Positions 22,982 through 31,013 of a stretch of 49,386 bases of DNA are shown in pieces. Position numbers and translations under genes: made by a program. The DNA is from F1-20-MAGs119 sp040401695 (GTDB lineage: Bacteria > Actinomycetota > Acidimicrobiia > Acidimicrobiales > Ilumatobacteraceae), in NCBI GenBank assembly GCA_040401695.1, contig JBBANY010000009.1:1-49386 (forward strand), written 5' to 3'. The notes beneath the pieces were generated by a model. It did no database searches. It was not told where the DNA came from and saw only the letters and a program-made list of their open reading frames with translations. The stretch's first letter is position 1; the number at the start of each line of letters is the position of its first letter.

Positions 22982-25900
22982 GTGCCGTACCCGAAGGTCG
23001 ACCCCCAGCCGAACTTTCCCGCCGTCGAAGACGCGGTTCAGGCGTTCTGGGCCGCCGATGAAACCTTCGTCGCGTCGGTGCGCAATCGTCCGGCCGGCGA
23101 CAACGGTTCGAATGAGTTCGTCTTCTATGACGGTCCGCCTTTCGCCAACGGCTTGCCTCACTACGGACACTTGCTGACGGGCTTCGTGAAGGACGCGGTG
23201 CCGCGCTACCAGACGATGCGCGGCCGTCGCGTCGAACGGCGCTTTGGTTGGGACTGTCATGGCCTGCCCGCCGAGGTCGAAGCGGAGAAGGAACTCGGCA
23301 TCTCGGGTCATCCCGAGATCGCACGTTTCGGGATCGACAGATTCAACGACGCGTGCCGCACCAGCGTGCTGCGCTACACGAACGAATGGGAGCGCTACGT
23401 CACGCGTCAGGCGCGATGGGTCGACTTCTCGAACGACTACAAGACGCTCGACCTCTCCTACATGGAGAGTGTGATGTGGGCATTCCGTACGTTGTGGGAC
23501 AAGGGTCTCATCTACGAAGGTTTCCGCGTTCTCGCGTACTGCTGGCGCTGTGAGACGCCGCTGTCGAACACAGAGACGCGCATGGACGACGTCTATCTCA
23601 ATCGTCAAGATCCGGCGCTCACGGTGTGGTTCACGCTCGAAACGGGAGAGCGGATTCTCGCCTGGACGACAACGCCGTGGACCTTGCCGTCGAACCTCGC
23701 ACTCGCGGTCGGCCCCGACATCGATTACGCGGTCATGCAGGCGACCGACGGACACCGATACGTTCTGGCCGAGGCCCGTCTCGGTTCGTACGAAAAGGAA
23801 CTCGACGGTGCCGAGCGCGTCGGCACCCTGAAGGGCTCTGAACTCGTCGGTCGCGCGTACGCGCCGCTCTTTTCGTTCCTCGCCGACACGCCGAATGCGT
23901 TCCGCGTTCTGCCGGGCGACTTCGTCACCACCGAAGACGGCACGGGAGTCGTGCACATGGCGCCGGGCTTCGGCGAAGACGACCAAAACGCCTGCAACGC
24001 CGTCGGCATCCCGACCATCTGTCCGATGGACGAAAAGGGTTGCTACACGGCCGAGATCGCGCCGTGGGCCGGCACGCACGTCTTCGAAGCCAATCCCCAG
24101 GTGATCCGCCACCTGAAGGAAGCCGGGCACGTGGTGCGTCACGACAGCTACGACCACCCGTATCCGCACTGCTGGCGGTGCGCGCAGCCACTCGTTTATC
24201 GCGCCATCTCCAGTTGGTTCGTCGAAGTCACCAAGTTCCGCGACCGCATGGTCGAATTGAACGAACAGATTCGCTGGGTTCCCGACTACCTGAAGCACGG
24301 CACGTTCGGAAAGTGGCTGGCCAACGCACGAGATTGGTCGATCAGTCGCAATCGCTTCTGGGGTTCGCCGATACCCGTATGGAAGAGCGACGACCCCGCC
24401 TATCCACGCGTCGACGTGTACGGCAGTGTCGCGGAACTCGAAGCAGACTTCGGGACGAAGGTCGTCGACCTGCACCGGCCGAACATCGACGCACTCGTGC
24501 GGCCGAATCCGGACGACCCGACGGGCAAGTCGATGATGCGTCGCGTTCCCGAGGTTCTCGACTGCTGGTTCGAGAGCGGTTCGATGCCCTTTGCGCAGGT
24601 GCACTATCCGTTCGAAAACCAGGCGTGGTTCGAACATCACTACCCGGGCGACTTCATCGTCGAGTACGTCGCCCAGACACGCGGCTGGTTCTACACGATG
24701 CACGTGCTGGCAACCGCTCTCTTCGACAGACCGGCGTTCTCCACGTGCGTCGGCCACGGCGTTGTGTTGGGCGACGACGGCCAGAAGATGTCGAAGAGCC
24801 TCCGCAACTATCCCGACCCGATGAACGTCTTCGACACCTACGGTGCCGACGCAATGCGGTGGTACCTGTTGTCGTCGCCCATCCTGCGCGGTGGGGACTT
24901 CTCTGTCACCGAGTCCGGGATTCGCGAGACCGTGCGGCAGGTTGCACTGCCGTTGTGGAACACCTGGTACTTCCTCTCGCTTTACGCAAACGCCGAGGGT
25001 GCCACGGGCAAATGGTCGACTTCGAGCACGAACGTTCTCGACCGTTACGTTCTCGCCAAGACCCACGACTTGGTTTCTGACCTCACTCAGCAGCTCGACG
25101 CGTACGACCTGTTCGAGGCGTGTGCGACGATCCGTTCGTTCCTCGACGTCATGACCAACTGGTACGTGCGCCGCAGCCGCGACCGGTTCTGGTCGGGCGA
25201 CCAAGAGGCCATCGACACGCTGCACACGGTTCTCCATGTTCTGTGTCGCGTGATCGCGCCGTTGCAGCCTCTGCTTGCCGAAGAGATCTTCCGTGGCTTG
25301 ACCGGTGAGCGCAGCGTCCACCTGACCGATTGGCCCTCGGCAGCCGACCTTCCCGCCGACGCGGATCTTGTGACTGCAATGGATGGTGTGCGCGACATCT
25401 GCTCGACGGCGCTTTCCGTGCGCAAGGCGCACAACCGTCGTGTGCGTCTGCCGTTGCGGTCCCTCACCGTCGCTTCACCCGACCTCGCCGGGGCTGCGGC
25501 GTTTTCCGACATCATCCGTGACGAAGTGAACGTCCGCGACATCCACTTCAGCACAGACGTCGGATCAGTCGCGACGCGCGAACTGCAGGTGTTGCCAAAG
25601 GCACTCGGTCCTCGTCTCGGCGCCCAGGTGCAGTCCGTCATCGCCGCGGTCAAGAAAGGCGAGTGGACGATCGACAACGGGGTGCCGGTTGTCGGTGGAA
25701 TCACGTTGCAGGAGGGCGAGTTCACGCTGAAGCTGGTTGCCGCGCCGGGCAGCGCCAGCGCGGCCCTCGGTGCCGCCAGCGGTGTCGTCGTGCTCGACGT
25801 GGAAGTCACCCCCGAACTCGAAGCAGAGGGCGCGGCGCGCGACATGGTCCGCACTCTCCAGCAAACCCGACGCGCACTCGACTTGAACGTGAGCGACCGC

Positions 25901-26080
25901 GTCACGGTCTGTATCGATGGTCCACCCGCGTTGCTCGCGCAGTTGGAGCCGCATCTCGGCATGATTTCGGGCGAGGTTCTCGCGACATCCGTCATTCTCG
26001 GCGCAGGGTCCGGTGAGCCCCAGCACGTGGAAACGGTCGAAGGCGCCGCGGTACGCATCTGGATGGCCATCGCGTCCTAG
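22982..26080 (+). CDS. ileS: Isoleucyl-tRNA synthetase (eukaryote-like type)
   Basis: Class I aminoacyl-tRNA synthetase charging tRNA-Ile; 1032 residues. HIGH-type motif PHYGHLL (about 58-64) within EFVFYDGPPFANGLPHYGH, and KMSKS (about 601-605). The editing domain lies between them (about 200-400), and the anticodon-binding domain follows about residue 680. The N-terminal wording (FVFYDGPPFA, RRFGWDCHGLP) is that of the eukaryote-like subclass, which in other bacteria tends to be less sensitive to mupirocin; that property is inference here. Starts at GTG 30 bases after yggT, with a possible leaderless promoter. Confidence 0.97.
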   Translation: MPYPKVDPQPNFPAVEDAVQAFWAADETFVASVRNRPAGDNGSNEFVFYDGPPFANGLPHYGHLLTGFVKDAVPRYQTMRGRRVERRFGWDCHGLPAEVEAEKELGISGHPEIARFGIDRFNDACRTSVLRYTNEWERYVTRQARWVDFSNDYKTLDLSYMESVMWAFRTLWDKGLIYEGFRVLAYCWRCETPLSNTETRMDDVYLNRQDPALTVWFTLETGERILAWTTTPWTLPSNLALAVGPDIDYAVMQATDGHRYVLAEARLGSYEKELDGAERVGTLKGSELVGRAYAPLFSFLADTPNAFRVLPGDFVTTEDGTGVVHMAPGFGEDDQNACNAVGIPTICPMDEKGCYTAEIAPWAGTHVFEANPQVIRHLKEAGHVVRHDSYDHPYPHCWRCAQPLVYRAISSWFVEVTKFRDRMVELNEQIRWVPDYLKHGTFGKWLANARDWSISRNRFWGSPIPVWKSDDPAYPRVDVYGSVAELEADFGTKVVDLHRPNIDALVRPNPDDPTGKSMMRRVPEVLDCWFESGSMPFAQVHYPFENQAWFEHHYPGDFIVEYVAQTRGWFYTMHVLATALFDRPAFSTCVGHGVVLGDDGQKMSKSLRNYPDPMNVFDTYGADAMRWYLLSSPILRGGDFSVTESGIRETVRQVALPLWNTWYFLSLYANAEGATGKWSTSSTNVLDRYVLAKTHDLVSDLTQQLDAYDLFEACATIRSFLDVMTNWYVRRSRDRFWSGDQEAIDTLHTVLHVLCRVIAPLQPLLAEEIFRGLTGERSVHLTDWPSAADLPADADLVTAMDGVRDICSTALSVRKAHNRRVRLPLRSLTVASPDLAGAAAFSDIIRDEVNVRDIHFSTDVGSVATRELQVLPKALGPRLGAQVQSVIAAVKKGEWTIDNGVPVVGGITLQEGEFTLKLVAAPGSASAALGAASGVVVLDVEVTPELEAEGAARDMVRTLQQTRRALDLNVSDRVTVCIDGPPALLAQLEPHLGMISGEVLATSVILGAGSGEPQHVETVEGAAVRIWMAIAS

Positions 26081-26110
26081 ACTCCTCGCACCCACGGACA
26101 GGAGAAGGCG

Positions 26111-27408
26111 ATGGCAGCGAAGAAGCCGATCAAGAAAACGGCGAAGAAGTCGGCCAAAAAAACCGTCAAGAAGTCTGCGCCGGCCAAAAAGAAGCCCGCC
26201 GCGAAGAAGAAACCCGCGCCGGCCAAGAAGAAGCCTATCGCCAAGAAGAAAGCCGCCCCAGCCAAGAAAAAGGCTGCACCGGCAAAAAACAAGGTGTCGG
26301 CGTCCGCTGCCAAGAAGGCCGCTGCTGCGAAGAAGGCGAAGGAGCGTGAGGTCCTCGCCAAGAAGAAGGCGAAGGAACGTGAGCTTGCGCTGAAGAAGAA
26401 GGCTGCGAAGGAACGCGAGGCCCTCGCCAAGAAGCGTGCGGCCGAGAAGAAGCGCGCCGAAGCAGAGAAAAAGGCCCGTCAGCGCGAGGCCGCGGCTGCC
26501 AAGAAGGCGAAGGAGCGTGAGGTCCTCGCCATGAAGAAGGCGAAGGAGCGTGAGNNNNNNNNNNNNNNNNNNNNNNNNNNNNNNNNNNNNNNNNNNNNNN
26601 NNNNNNNNNNNNNNNNNNNNNNNNNNNNNNNNNNNNNNNNNNNNNNNNNNNNNNCAAGAAGGCGAAGGAGCGTGAGGTCCTCGCCATGAAGAAGGCGAAG
26701 GAGCGTGAGGTCCTCGCCATGAAGAAGGCGAAGGAGCGTGAACTCCTCGCCATGAAAAAGGCGAAGGAGCGCGAGCTTGCGCTGAAGAAGAAAGAGCAAG
26801 AGGCCGAGGCCAAGCGCAAGGCTGCCGAACGTGAGGCTGCACGTCAGGCAAAGGAGGCTGAGCGTCGTGCGGAAGCCGAGCGCAAAGAGGCCGAGCGTGA
26901 GGCTGCACGTCAGGCAAAGGAGGCCGAGCGCCGTGCGGAAGCCGAGCGCAAAGAGGCCGAACGTCGCAAGAAGGCGATGGAGAAGCCGCCGATCGTGAAG
27001 GGTGAGTCGCGGGACGGCATCACCTCGACCCGTGAATTCGATCTGAAGTTCCTCTTTGCCCAACGCGATCTTCTCCTGGAAGAGCGCATCAAGTTGGTCG
27101 GTCAGGCAACACGTCTCGAAGACGAGGCGAACCAGCTGATCGAAGACGCCGAGATGGGTGACGTGCAGTTCGACGACGAAGGTGGCGAGGGCGACACGAT
27201 GGTCGTCGAGCGCGAGCGTGATCTCACGTTGTCGGCGCAGGCCCGTCAGACGGTCGACGAGATCGACGCCGCACTGGCTCGCATGGGAGTCGGGGAGTAC
27301 GGCTACTCGCAGCACTCCGGCAAGCCGATTCCGCGCGAGCGCTTGAAGGCGATCCCGTGGACCACCGAACTCGTCGAAGAACGCGTCGGGGGCATCGGCC
27401 GCCGGTGA
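26111..27408 (+). CDS. Lysine-rich repeat protein with C-terminal DksA/TraR-like domain (interrupted by assembly gap)
   Basis: One gene broken by a 100-N run. Part 1 (26111-26554) starts with ATG after an AGGAGA site (26098-26103) and encodes an H1-like tail of K/A/P repeats (KKPAAKKKPAPAKKK), then 11-residue units KKAKEREVLAM. Part 2 (26655-27408) continues the units, then two 22-residue Ala/Glu/Arg repeats, then a DksA/TraR-like domain: a coiled coil (FLFAQRDLLLEERIKL) and GEYGYSQHSGKPIPRERLKAIP. The four zinc Cys usual in that finger are all absent. Placed between ileS and lspA, as related actinobacterial genes are in Streptomyces. The role may be RNA polymerase- or nucleoid-associated, with the tail probably binding nucleic acid; both are inference. 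The stop overlaps lspA by four bases. Confidence 0.85.
26501..26754 (+). repeat. 33-base tandem repeats spanning the assembly gap
   Basis: Units beginning AAGAAGGCGAAGGAGCG encode KKAKEREVLAM. Left of the gap: 26501-26533 and a partial from 26534. Right: 26656-26688, 26689-26721 and 26722-26754, then a degenerate unit. An earlier relative is at 26330-26362. Near-identity explains why assembly failed here. Confidence 0.9.
26555..26654. other. Scaffold gap (100 N)
   Basis: Exactly 100 unknown bases, a conventional placeholder. The flanking coding frames require an unknown length of 3k+2 bases if the gene is intact, so 100 cannot be the true length. Confidence 0.97.
26830..26961 (+). repeat. 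66-base tandem repeat, two copies
   Basis: Copies at 26830-26895 and 26896-26961, nearly identical, each encoding 22 residues of the form REAARQAKEAERRAEAERKE. Lies between the 33-base repeats and the DksA-like domain. Confidence 0.88.
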
Positions 27409-27890
27409 AGTCACTGCGTACGTTGACGGCACTGATTGCCGTCGCGATCGTCGTGGCCGACCAAGCCACGAAACACTGGGCGTTGAACGCCCTTGGCGAT
27501 GGTCGCACCATCGACGTCGTGGGGTCGTTGCGATTCAACCTTGCCTTCAACACGGGCATGGCTTTTGCAAAGGGTCAGGGCATCGGTCCCATCATCGCCG
27601 TGGTCGGTGTGATCGTCGTGGCCTACCTGTTGGTCGGTTTGCGTCGTGACACGAAGCCGGGTGCGGTGCTCGTCGGGATGGTCGCCGGCGGTGCCGCAGG
27701 CAACATTGTCGATCGCCTGTTCCGCGGCGACGCGTGGCTGCGGGGCGCGGTCGTCGACTTCATCGACCTGCAGTGGTGGCCGATCTTCAACATCGCCGAT
27801 GCGGCGATCGTGCTCGGAGCCGGTGCTCTCGTCATTGCGTCCCTCATGCCGGAGAAGCCTGCGGCGGACCTCGAGTCCCGGGTTGAGTGA
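27405..27890 (+). CDS. lspA: Lipoprotein signal peptidase (signal peptidase II)
   Basis: Membrane aspartyl protease that cleaves lipoprotein signal peptides; 161 residues with four transmembrane segments. Signature regions: DQATKHWA (about 18-25), FNTGMAFAKG (about 46-55), and the catalytic Asp residues in GNIVDRLFRG (about 105-114) and FNIADAAIVLG (about 128-138). GTG 27405 overlaps the upstream stop by four bases. rluD follows, the order found in many bacteria. Confidence 0.96.
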   Translation: MKSLRTLTALIAVAIVVADQATKHWALNALGDGRTIDVVGSLRFNLAFNTGMAFAKGQGIGPIIAVVGVIVVAYLLVGLRRDTKPGAVLVGMVAGGAAGNIVDRLFRGDAWLRGAVVDFIDLQWWPIFNIADAAIVLGAGALVIASLMPEKPAADLESRVE

Positions 27891-27899
27891 GGAAGCGGA

Positions 27900-28823
27900 A
27901 TGATCGAAGAGGAGATTCCCTCGGCTCTCGCCGGTGACAGGCTCGATCGAGTGGTGGCGTTGCTGGCCGACCTCAGTCGTGCGCAGTCAGCGGCGCTCAT
28001 TGCGGGCGGGGGCGTCACCATCGACGGTGAACCGGCCGTGGCGGGCAAGGTGAAGCTCGAAGAGGGCCAGTCGATCACCATCGACACCGCGCTGTTGCCC
28101 GAAAAGGAACGACCACGTGGCGACGCTTCGGTGCGGGTGAACGTCGTGCACGCCGACGACGACGTCATCGTGGTCGACAAGCAGCAGGGTCTGGTTGTTC
28201 ACCCGGGAGCGGGCAATCCGACCGGCACCCTCGTCAATGGCCTTCTTGCGTTGTATCCCGAGATCGCCGCGGTGGGCGACCCGTTCAGGCCGGGAATCGT
28301 GCATCGCCTCGACGCGGGAACGACGGGGCTCATGGTGGTCGCACGCTCGGCCGAGGCCTACGAGTCACTTGTCGACCAGTTGTCGCAGCGTCTCGTGCAT
28401 CGCGAGTACGTCGCCGTCGCCGTCGGGACGTTCGACGCGAAGTCCGGCGTCATCGACGCCGCAATCGGCCGTGATGCACGCGAATTGACGAAGATGGCCG
28501 TGCGGGTCGACGGCAAGTTCGCCCGCACCCGCTACGCGGTGTTGCGCGAGTTCCACGAACCGATCATCGCGAGTCTCGTTCGTTGCGAGCTCGAAACCGG
28601 TCGTACACACCAGATTCGTGTGCATCTCGCTGCTGTCGGACATCCGGTGCTCGGTGATGCAACGTACGGCGGAGTGCGCTCGACGGTTCCGTTCTCGCGT
28701 CCCGCGTTGCATGCGGTGCGGCTCACGTTTGCCCACCCGACCAACGGCACAGAGATGTCGTTCGAGGCGGCGCTGCCCGCCGACATCGCAGGATTGATTT
28801 CCCGCCTCAGTGCGGGTGATTGA
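27900..28823 (+). CDS. rluD: RluA-family pseudouridine synthase (RluD-like)
   Basis: Makes pseudouridine in RNA, probably 23S rRNA helix 69 by homology to RluD; 307 residues. An N-terminal S4 RNA-binding domain (about 8-60: GDRLDRVVALLADLSRAQ) precedes the catalytic domain, with active-site Asp in HRLDAGTTGLMVVARS (about 135-150), then LETGRTHQIRVHLAAVGHPVLGD split around residue 230-252. GGAAG before ATG 27900 acts as a ribosome site. Its 3' end overlaps the convergent Rrf2 gene by 17 bases. Confidence 0.94.
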   Translation: MIEEEIPSALAGDRLDRVVALLADLSRAQSAALIAGGGVTIDGEPAVAGKVKLEEGQSITIDTALLPEKERPRGDASVRVNVVHADDDVIVVDKQQGLVVHPGAGNPTGTLVNGLLALYPEIAAVGDPFRPGIVHRLDAGTTGLMVVARSAEAYESLVDQLSQRLVHREYVAVAVGTFDAKSGVIDAAIGRDARELTKMAVRVDGKFARTRYAVLREFHEPIIASLVRCELETGRTHQIRVHLAAVGHPVLGDATYGGVRSTVPFSRPALHAVRLTFAHPTNGTEMSFEAALPADIAGLISRLSAGD

Positions 28824-29259
28824 TCTCCGGCCACGGCGCGGCACCCTTCGCCGCTGCGGCGATACCTGCGAGCGTGTACTGCTCGAGATGGTGCCGCATG
28901 TGTTGGCCGGCTCCGTCCCAGATCGCGAGGAGGACGCATTGACCTTCGTGGCTGCACGCTCCATCCTGATGCGGCTGGCCGAAGTCGCCGACGGTGATCG
29001 GACCGTCGACGGCGGAAATGATCTCCGCGAGTTTGATTTCGTTCGGATCCTTGGCGAGCACGTACCCGCCTCCGACGCCGCGCTTCGAACGCACGAGACC
29101 GGCACCCTTCAGCGCGAGGAGAATCTGCTCGAGATAGGGCTGGGGGAGACCCGTGCGCTCTGCGATGTCGCGCACCGACGTCGGGCCGGCCGTGTCGGCA
29201 TGCAATGCCAGCGACAGCAGCGCGCGACACGCGTAGTCGCCTCTCGTTGAAACACGCAC
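28807..29259 (-). CDS. Rrf2-family transcriptional regulator
   Basis: A 150-residue winged-helix regulator. The DNA-binding part (about 1-65) has VSTRGDYACRALLSLALHA and LPQPYLEQILLALKGAGLVRSKRG, standard for IscR/NsrR/RsrR proteins. In the cluster-binding segment only two Cys are seen, in CSHEGQC, whereas IscR and NsrR have three; the cluster, if any, may use another ligand. Target genes are unknown; it diverges from a phosphodiesterase gene. GTG 29259 is chosen because TACGAT lies exactly six bases upstream and homology begins there; the frame extends to 29298 without support. Confidence 0.88.
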   Translation of the reverse strand: MRVSTRGDYACRALLSLALHADTAGPTSVRDIAERTGLPQPYLEQILLALKGAGLVRSKRGVGGGYVLAKDPNEIKLAEIISAVDGPITVGDFGQPHQDGACSHEGQCVLLAIWDGAGQHMRHHLEQYTLAGIAAAAKGAAPWPEINHPH

Positions 29260-29265
29260 AGACTC

Positions 29266-29271
29266 ATCGTA
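29266..29271 (-). promoter_or_regulatory. -10 hexamer of a predicted leaderless promoter
   Basis: TACGAT on the minus strand, six bases before GTG 29259 of the Rrf2 regulator. Confidence 0.5.
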
Positions 29272-29314
29272 GAACGTGGCACCTTTGCCGACAGCCATCT
29301 GGTTGAATCAATGC

Positions 29315-30442
29315 GTGAACGTCGCCCCGTCTCCCGTTTTGCCGCGATACGGCAGCGGATCGCTGGTCGACGTGATGCCGTGGATGCTGCGTGCCGCACT
29401 CGCCCCGGCCGGCACGGCACACGAGATTCCCGCTTGGATGGTCGACCACGACACGACCGTGGCGCGTCGGGTCGTGCTGCTCGTCGACGGGATGGGCTGG
29501 AACCAGTTGCGTGCCCGTGAGTACTTGGCGCCGACCCTTGCGGGTCTCGCAGGTTCGACGATCACGTCGGTGGCCCCGACGACGACTGCGACGGCACTCA
29601 CGTCACTGTCGACGGGCACGTGCCCGGGGGAGCATGGTGTTGTCGGCTACCGGATGGACATGGGAACGAGCGTCATGAACACGCTGCGCTGGGGCGATGA
29701 ACGTGGCGACCTGCGGCGGGTCCACGCACCGGCCGATGTGCAGCCGTGTCAGCCATTCATGGGGGTGCGTGTGCCGGTCGTGTCGAAGGCCGAGCTCGAG
29801 GACACCGGCTTCACCGAGGCACACCTCCGCGGTTCGCGTCCGGCGGGGTGGCGCGCCGCATCCAGCATTCCCGTCATCGTCGGCGAACTGCTGGCCCAGG
29901 GCGAGCCCCTCGTGTACGCCTACTACGACGGACTCGACAAGGTCGCCCACGAGCGAGGCTTCGGGCCGTACTACGACGCGGAACTTCGTGCGTGCGACAA
30001 CCTCGTTGCAGACCTCATCGATGCGCTGCCGGTGGGCACCGCGCTGTACGTGACGGCCGACCACGGTCAGGTGCATGTCGGCGACAACATCGTGAGGCCG
30101 CCTGTCGAGTTGATGCGTCTCGTGCGCAGACAATCGGGGGAGGGCCGTTTCCGTTGGCTTCACGCGCGCGAAGGTGCCGAGCGCGAACTCCTCGCCGCGG
30201 CGACCGACCTGTTCGGCGACGTCGCATGGGTGGTGTCACGCGATCGAGTGGTCGACGAGGGTTGGTTCGGTCCCGTCGTGCGGGCGCCCGCACTGCGGCG
30301 ACTGGGCGATGTGGCGCTTGTCCCGTTCACCGACATCTCCTTCGACGACCCGGCCGACGGGGGCCATTTCGTCCTGCAGTGCCGTCACGGCAGCATGACT
30401 GCGGCCGAGGTCGAGGTGCCCCTGCTGGTGCACGTGACGTGA
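29315..30442 (+). CDS. Alkaline phosphatase superfamily phosphodiesterase (nucleotide pyrophosphatase type)
   Basis: A two-metal hydrolase of the nucleotide pyrophosphatase/phosphodiesterase group; 375 residues. Metal ligands and nucleophile are visible: VVLLVDGMGW (about 57-66), catalytic Thr in SVAPTTTATALTSL (about 89-102), YDGLDKVAHERG (about 206-217), TADHGQVHV (about 246-254) and the late His in CRHGSMTAAEVEVPL (about 355-369). No clear signal peptide, so probably cytoplasmic. Substrate unknown (phosphodiester or pyrophosphate). GTG 29315 is preferred; the frame extends to 29276, overlapping the divergent promoter. The bpa gene starts 24 bases after the stop. Confidence 0.88.
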   Translation: MNVAPSPVLPRYGSGSLVDVMPWMLRAALAPAGTAHEIPAWMVDHDTTVARRVVLLVDGMGWNQLRAREYLAPTLAGLAGSTITSVAPTTTATALTSLSTGTCPGEHGVVGYRMDMGTSVMNTLRWGDERGDLRRVHAPADVQPCQPFMGVRVPVVSKAELEDTGFTEAHLRGSRPAGWRAASSIPVIVGELLAQGEPLVYAYYDGLDKVAHERGFGPYYDAELRACDNLVADLIDALPVGTALYVTADHGQVHVGDNIVRPPVELMRLVRRQSGEGRFRWLHAREGAERELLAAATDLFGDVAWVVSRDRVVDEGWFGPVVRAPALRRLGDVALVPFTDISFDDPADGGHFVLQCRHGSMTAAEVEVPLLVHVT

Positions 30443-30465
30443 CGTCAATCTAAAGTTGCACCACG

Positions 30466-30918
30466 ATGAGCGAAACCCCCGAAGTTCTCACGCCCGGCGG
30501 AAACCAGCCCGAATCCGAAACGATCACCGAGCCCGCAAAGGTGATGCGCATCGGGTCGATGGTGAAGCAACTGCTCGACGAAGCACATGCGACGACGCTC
30601 GACGAACCGAGTCGTGAACGACTGGCTGAGATCTACGAACGGTCGATCGTCGAACTCTCCGAGGCGTTGTCGCCCGACCTGCGCGAAGAACTGCGCATGC
30701 TCGCGTTGCCGTTTCACGAGGGGACGGTTCCGTCCGAAGCAGAACTGCGCGTTGCAAAGGCGCAACTCGTCGGATGGCTCGAGGGTCTCTTCCACGGCAT
30801 TCAGGCGACACTCTTCGCGCAACAAATCGCGGCACGTCAGCAACTCGAGCAGATGCGTCAGCTTCCCGGCGGAATGCCCCAAGGCCCGCCCGGTGAGCCG
30901 AACGGTCCGTATCTCTGA
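30466..30918 (+). CDS. bpa: Bacterial proteasome activator (Bpa/PafE family)
   Basis: An ATP-independent activator ring that opens the 20S proteasome gate, known from Mycobacterium (Rv3780). 150 residues: an acidic disordered N-terminus, then helices about 25-125 (VMRIGSMVKQLLDEA, RLAEIYERSIVELSEAL, LRVAKAQLVGWLEGLFHG, AQQIAARQQLEQMR) and a Gly/Pro-rich tail. The C-terminal docking motif reads GPYL, where the mycobacterial protein has GQYL. Its presence implies a 20S proteasome elsewhere in the genome. A TAAAGT hexamer (30451-30456) lies nine bases before ATG. Confidence 0.9.
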   Translation: MSETPEVLTPGGNQPESETITEPAKVMRIGSMVKQLLDEAHATTLDEPSRERLAEIYERSIVELSEALSPDLREELRMLALPFHEGTVPSEAELRVAKAQLVGWLEGLFHGIQATLFAQQIAARQQLEQMRQLPGGMPQGPPGEPNGPYL

Positions 30919-30941
30919 GTTATCGCTGAGATATCTCTGAG
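30915..30941 (+). repeat. Three CTGAG repeats at 11-base spacing with a palindrome
   Basis: CTGAG at 30915, 30926 and 30937, and the perfect palindrome GAGATATCTC at 30928-30937, starting in the bpa stop codon and running into the dnaE upstream region. Could be an operator or a weak terminator; no poly-T follows. Confidence 0.4.
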
Positions 30942-31013
30942 ATCCCGTTTCGGCGGTGAAGTTCGCGCCTGCCGAGCGACACCCATTTGGTAATTTCGGG
31001 TCCCTGACCCGTC

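Noticed and set aside
22586..25432. 948-codon open frame on the minus strand opposite ileS
   Set aside because: Same antisense shadow effect; it spans sepF, yggT and ileS, which are all clear genes on the plus strand.
26330..26961. CRISPR-like direct repeats
   Set aside because: The repeats are contiguous in-frame codons with no spacers and no cas genes nearby; they encode a charged coiled-coil.
26111..27408. Apparent frameshift between the two halves of the DksA-like gene
   Set aside because: The frame change is created by the arbitrary 100-N placeholder; it is not evidence of a broken gene.
30999..31011. Rho-independent terminator before dnaE (GGGTC-CCT-GACCC)
   Set aside because: The stem is only five base pairs with a three-base loop, has no following T run and sits directly before the dnaE start.
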